Source: Photobacterium rosenbergii (GTDB taxonomy: Bacteria; Pseudomonadota; Gammaproteobacteria; Enterobacterales; Vibrionaceae). From it: 64,000 nt of DNA. The DNA is taken from NCBI RefSeq assembly GCF_003026455.1, contig NZ_PYMB01000001.1:248001-312000 (forward strand), in the 5' to 3' direction. The stretch's first letter is position 1. Each line of letters opens with the position of its first letter. The notes beneath the pieces were generated by a model, which saw only the letters and a program-made list of their open reading frames with translations, did not search any database and had not been told where the DNA came from. This document shows positions 62,779-64,000 of the stretch, piece after piece. The position numbers and the translations under genes are program-made.

Positions 62779-63018
62779 ATGCTGCAGGTATCAATGACAG
62801 TTGCTGAATATGTATTGATTTTGGCAGGCTTAGTCTTAGTCGGAAACGGGATCATTTTATATGGCCGCCGAACTAGCGATTGGACAGGCGTATTGAAGAT
62901 GTTTTACAACCGTATTGGTATGTCAGCCGTGGAGTTCAAATGGTATCGGTTAGGTGTCGCCGCTTTGGTGTTGGGTGTGATTATCAGGATAGTTAACCTA
63001 ACTTTTTGGCCATCATAA
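62779..63018 (+). CDS. Small two-helix membrane protein, unknown
   Basis: The 79-residue protein starts at an ATG with AAAAAGGGAGTACACC before it. Hydrophobic helices lie at about 9-27 and 57-75, joined by GRRTSDWTGVLKMFYNRIGMSAVEFKWYRLG. No family is recognised. The strong ribosome site and amphipathic loop support a real gene. It converges with the sensor kinase gene. Confidence 0.6.
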   Translation: MLQVSMTVAEYVLILAGLVLVGNGIILYGRRTSDWTGVLKMFYNRIGMSAVEFKWYRLGVAALVLGVIIRIVNLTFWPS

Positions 63019-63021
63019 AGA

Positions 63022-63052
63022 CTGATCTGGTGAGGAGCCACCAGATCTTGCT
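63022..63052. terminator. Hairpin between small membrane protein and sensor kinase genes
   Basis: GATCTGGTG (63024-63032) and CACCAGATC (63039-63047), perfect 9-bp stem with loop AGGAGC, followed by TTGCTT. Probable bidirectional terminator. Confidence 0.75.
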
Positions 63053-63079
63053 TAAATTAGATAAGCCTTGGAAATACTT

Positions 63080-64000
63080 TTACTTCCTTGGTTTAGGTAG
63101 TGTAATGGACGCTTTCAGTCCACCAAGCTGGCTTCTACTCAGGTTAAGTTCACCCCGGTAGCTATGGGCTAGCTCATTGACAATATTCAGTCCTAAACCC
63201 GTCCCTGGCGTAGTTTCATCAAGCCTTACACCACGCTTTAGGGCATTTTGATAAGCCCCGTCATCAATACCGGGACCATCATCTTCAATGACCACCATCA
63301 CTGTGTCGGCGCTTTGTTCAAGCTGGTGGACCCTAATGAGGCTTTTCGCCCATTTGTAGCTATTCTCGATCAAGTTACCGATGATCTCATCAAGGTCGCG
63401 CTTTTCGATAGCCACAAGTAAATCACTGTCTAATTCGTTGACAAGCACGACTCCTCGGCTTGCGTACACTTTATCCATTGCCATTGAGATAGCATCAACA
63501 CGAGGGGAAGGTGCCGTCTTAGCCGATAGGATGTTAGTTGCTCCCGCCATCCTTGCACGTCCAAGGTGGTAGTCGATATGTTGTTGCAACTGCTGAAGTG
63601 AAGGCTGTAAGCGAGACTGCTCTTGCTCGTTTAAGTGGGCGACTTCATTGTTCAATACCGCTATTGGTGTTTTTAACGCATGAGATAAGTTACCTGCGTG
63701 ATTTCTGGCCCGCTCTAGTATCTCTTGATAGTGGAAAAGCAGGGCATTCAAATCGTCCACGACAGGGCGTATTTCAGCAGGGTATGTTCCACTTAACTCT
63801 GAGGTTTCCCCCTCTCGCACTTGCTTAAGGTTTTTCTGCAACCGGCGAAGTGGCCATAGCGACCAACTGACCTGGAGCCAAATCAAACACAGTATGCCGC
63901 CAGCCATGATTAGCAGAATTAGCCAAAGCCCACTGGTGAGCTGCGTTAAGGTTTTTAGCAATCGCTCTTGGCTTATCGCAACGGTCAGGGTGACAGGGTC
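63080..64000 (-). CDS. Sensor histidine kinase, PhoQ-like (partial, C-terminal part)
   Basis: The gene continues past the right edge; 306 residues are visible. A transmembrane helix (about 25-42 of the visible part) is followed by a HAMP-like region (LRRLQKNLKQVREGETSELSGTYPAEIRPVVDDLNALL). The H-box is NHAGNLSHALKTPIAVLNNEV, the N-box is IGNLIENSYKWAK, and the G-boxes are IEDDGPGIDDG and GTGLGLNIVNELA. The pattern is that of the EnvZ/PhoQ class. A TTG at 63961 is in frame but the frame is open to the edge, so the true start is outside. The partner regulator should lie to the right. Confidence 0.88.
   Translation of the reverse strand, partial: DPVTLTVAISQERLLKTLTQLTSGLWLILLIMAGGILCLIWLQVSWSLWPLRRLQKNLKQVREGETSELSGTYPAEIRPVVDDLNALLFHYQEILERARNHAGNLSHALKTPIAVLNNEVAHLNEQEQSRLQPSLQQLQQHIDYHLGRARMAGATNILSAKTAPSPRVDAISMAMDKVYASRGVVLVNELDSDLLVAIEKRDLDEIIGNLIENSYKWAKSLIRVHQLEQSADTVMVVIEDDGPGIDDGAYQNALKRGVRLDETTPGTGLGLNIVNELAHSYRGELNLSRSQLGGLKASITLPKPRK

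Noticed and set aside
1..64000. CRISPR arrays, tRNA or rRNA genes, insertion sequences
   Set aside because: Reading both strands gave no regularly spaced repeats, cloverleaf candidates, rRNA stretches or transposase-like proteins.

Overview
The window looks like a piece of a Vibrionaceae genome, most like Photobacterium or a close relative, and probably the secondary chromosome. The grounds are protein content and order: a maltose/glycogen block of malT diverging from malP-malQ-glgB, a second RsgA, a GlyGly-CTERM trypsin, a secreted Dns-type nuclease and modABC with a ModE box. This is recognition of families from sequence, not a database match. No rRNA, tRNA, CRISPR array, insertion sequence or prophage was seen.

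Layout. 1-6.9 kb holds housekeeping and redox genes: a partial DJ-1/PfpI protein, a DUF393 thioredoxin-fold protein, a MarR regulator with a cytochrome b561 and a divergent cytochrome c' around a 46-bp perfect palindrome, an MFS carrier, a dCMP-deaminase-type protein, a patatin, a macrodomain protein and a YgjV-like membrane protein. 7.0-11.2 kb is an AT-rich accessory cassette lying between two terminators: a MerR regulator diverges from a sugar isomerase/epimerase, a SAM methyltransferase and a Gfo/Idh/MocA oxidoreductase, with a 19-bp-spacer MerR-type promoter. 11.3-16.3 kb carries a long RluA-family pseudouridine synthase, an EAL phosphodiesterase, fumC and a PepSY protein.

16.3-20.8 kb has a cytoplasmic alpha-amylase diverging from glgC-glgA, with MalT-box-like sequences between them. 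20.9-28.0 kb has an ArsR regulator and a leftward operon: fused two-domain ABC permease, ATPase, binding protein, inositol-monophosphatase-like enzyme, dual-specificity-type phosphatase and a LacI regulator, with a 16-bp palindrome upstream. It is best read as uptake and dephosphorylation of a phosphorylated polyol or sugar. 28.2-37.6 kb holds a leader-like small ORF, an RsgA paralogue, a BASS transporter, a periplasmic cyclohexadienyl dehydratase (PheC-like), an AbrB-type membrane protein, secreted hydrolases and small unknown proteins, one with a 15-residue repeat.

37.9-40.5 kb is modABC. 41-46.9 kb has a CAP-domain lipoprotein, a leftward four-gene cluster (M14 carboxypeptidase, alpha/beta hydrolase, glycosyltransferase 2, DedA-LssY) and envelope proteins. 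47-57.9 kb is the maltodextrin/glycogen block: DUF4336 and malT leftward, malP-malQ-glgB rightward, with CRP- and MalT-like sites between. 58-64 kb has a patatin lipoprotein, an Aer-like chemoreceptor, an ABC-class ATPase, a small membrane protein and a truncated sensor kinase. Together amylase, MalP, MalQ, GlgB, GlgC and GlgA form an almost complete alpha-glucan cycle that may be under common MalT control.
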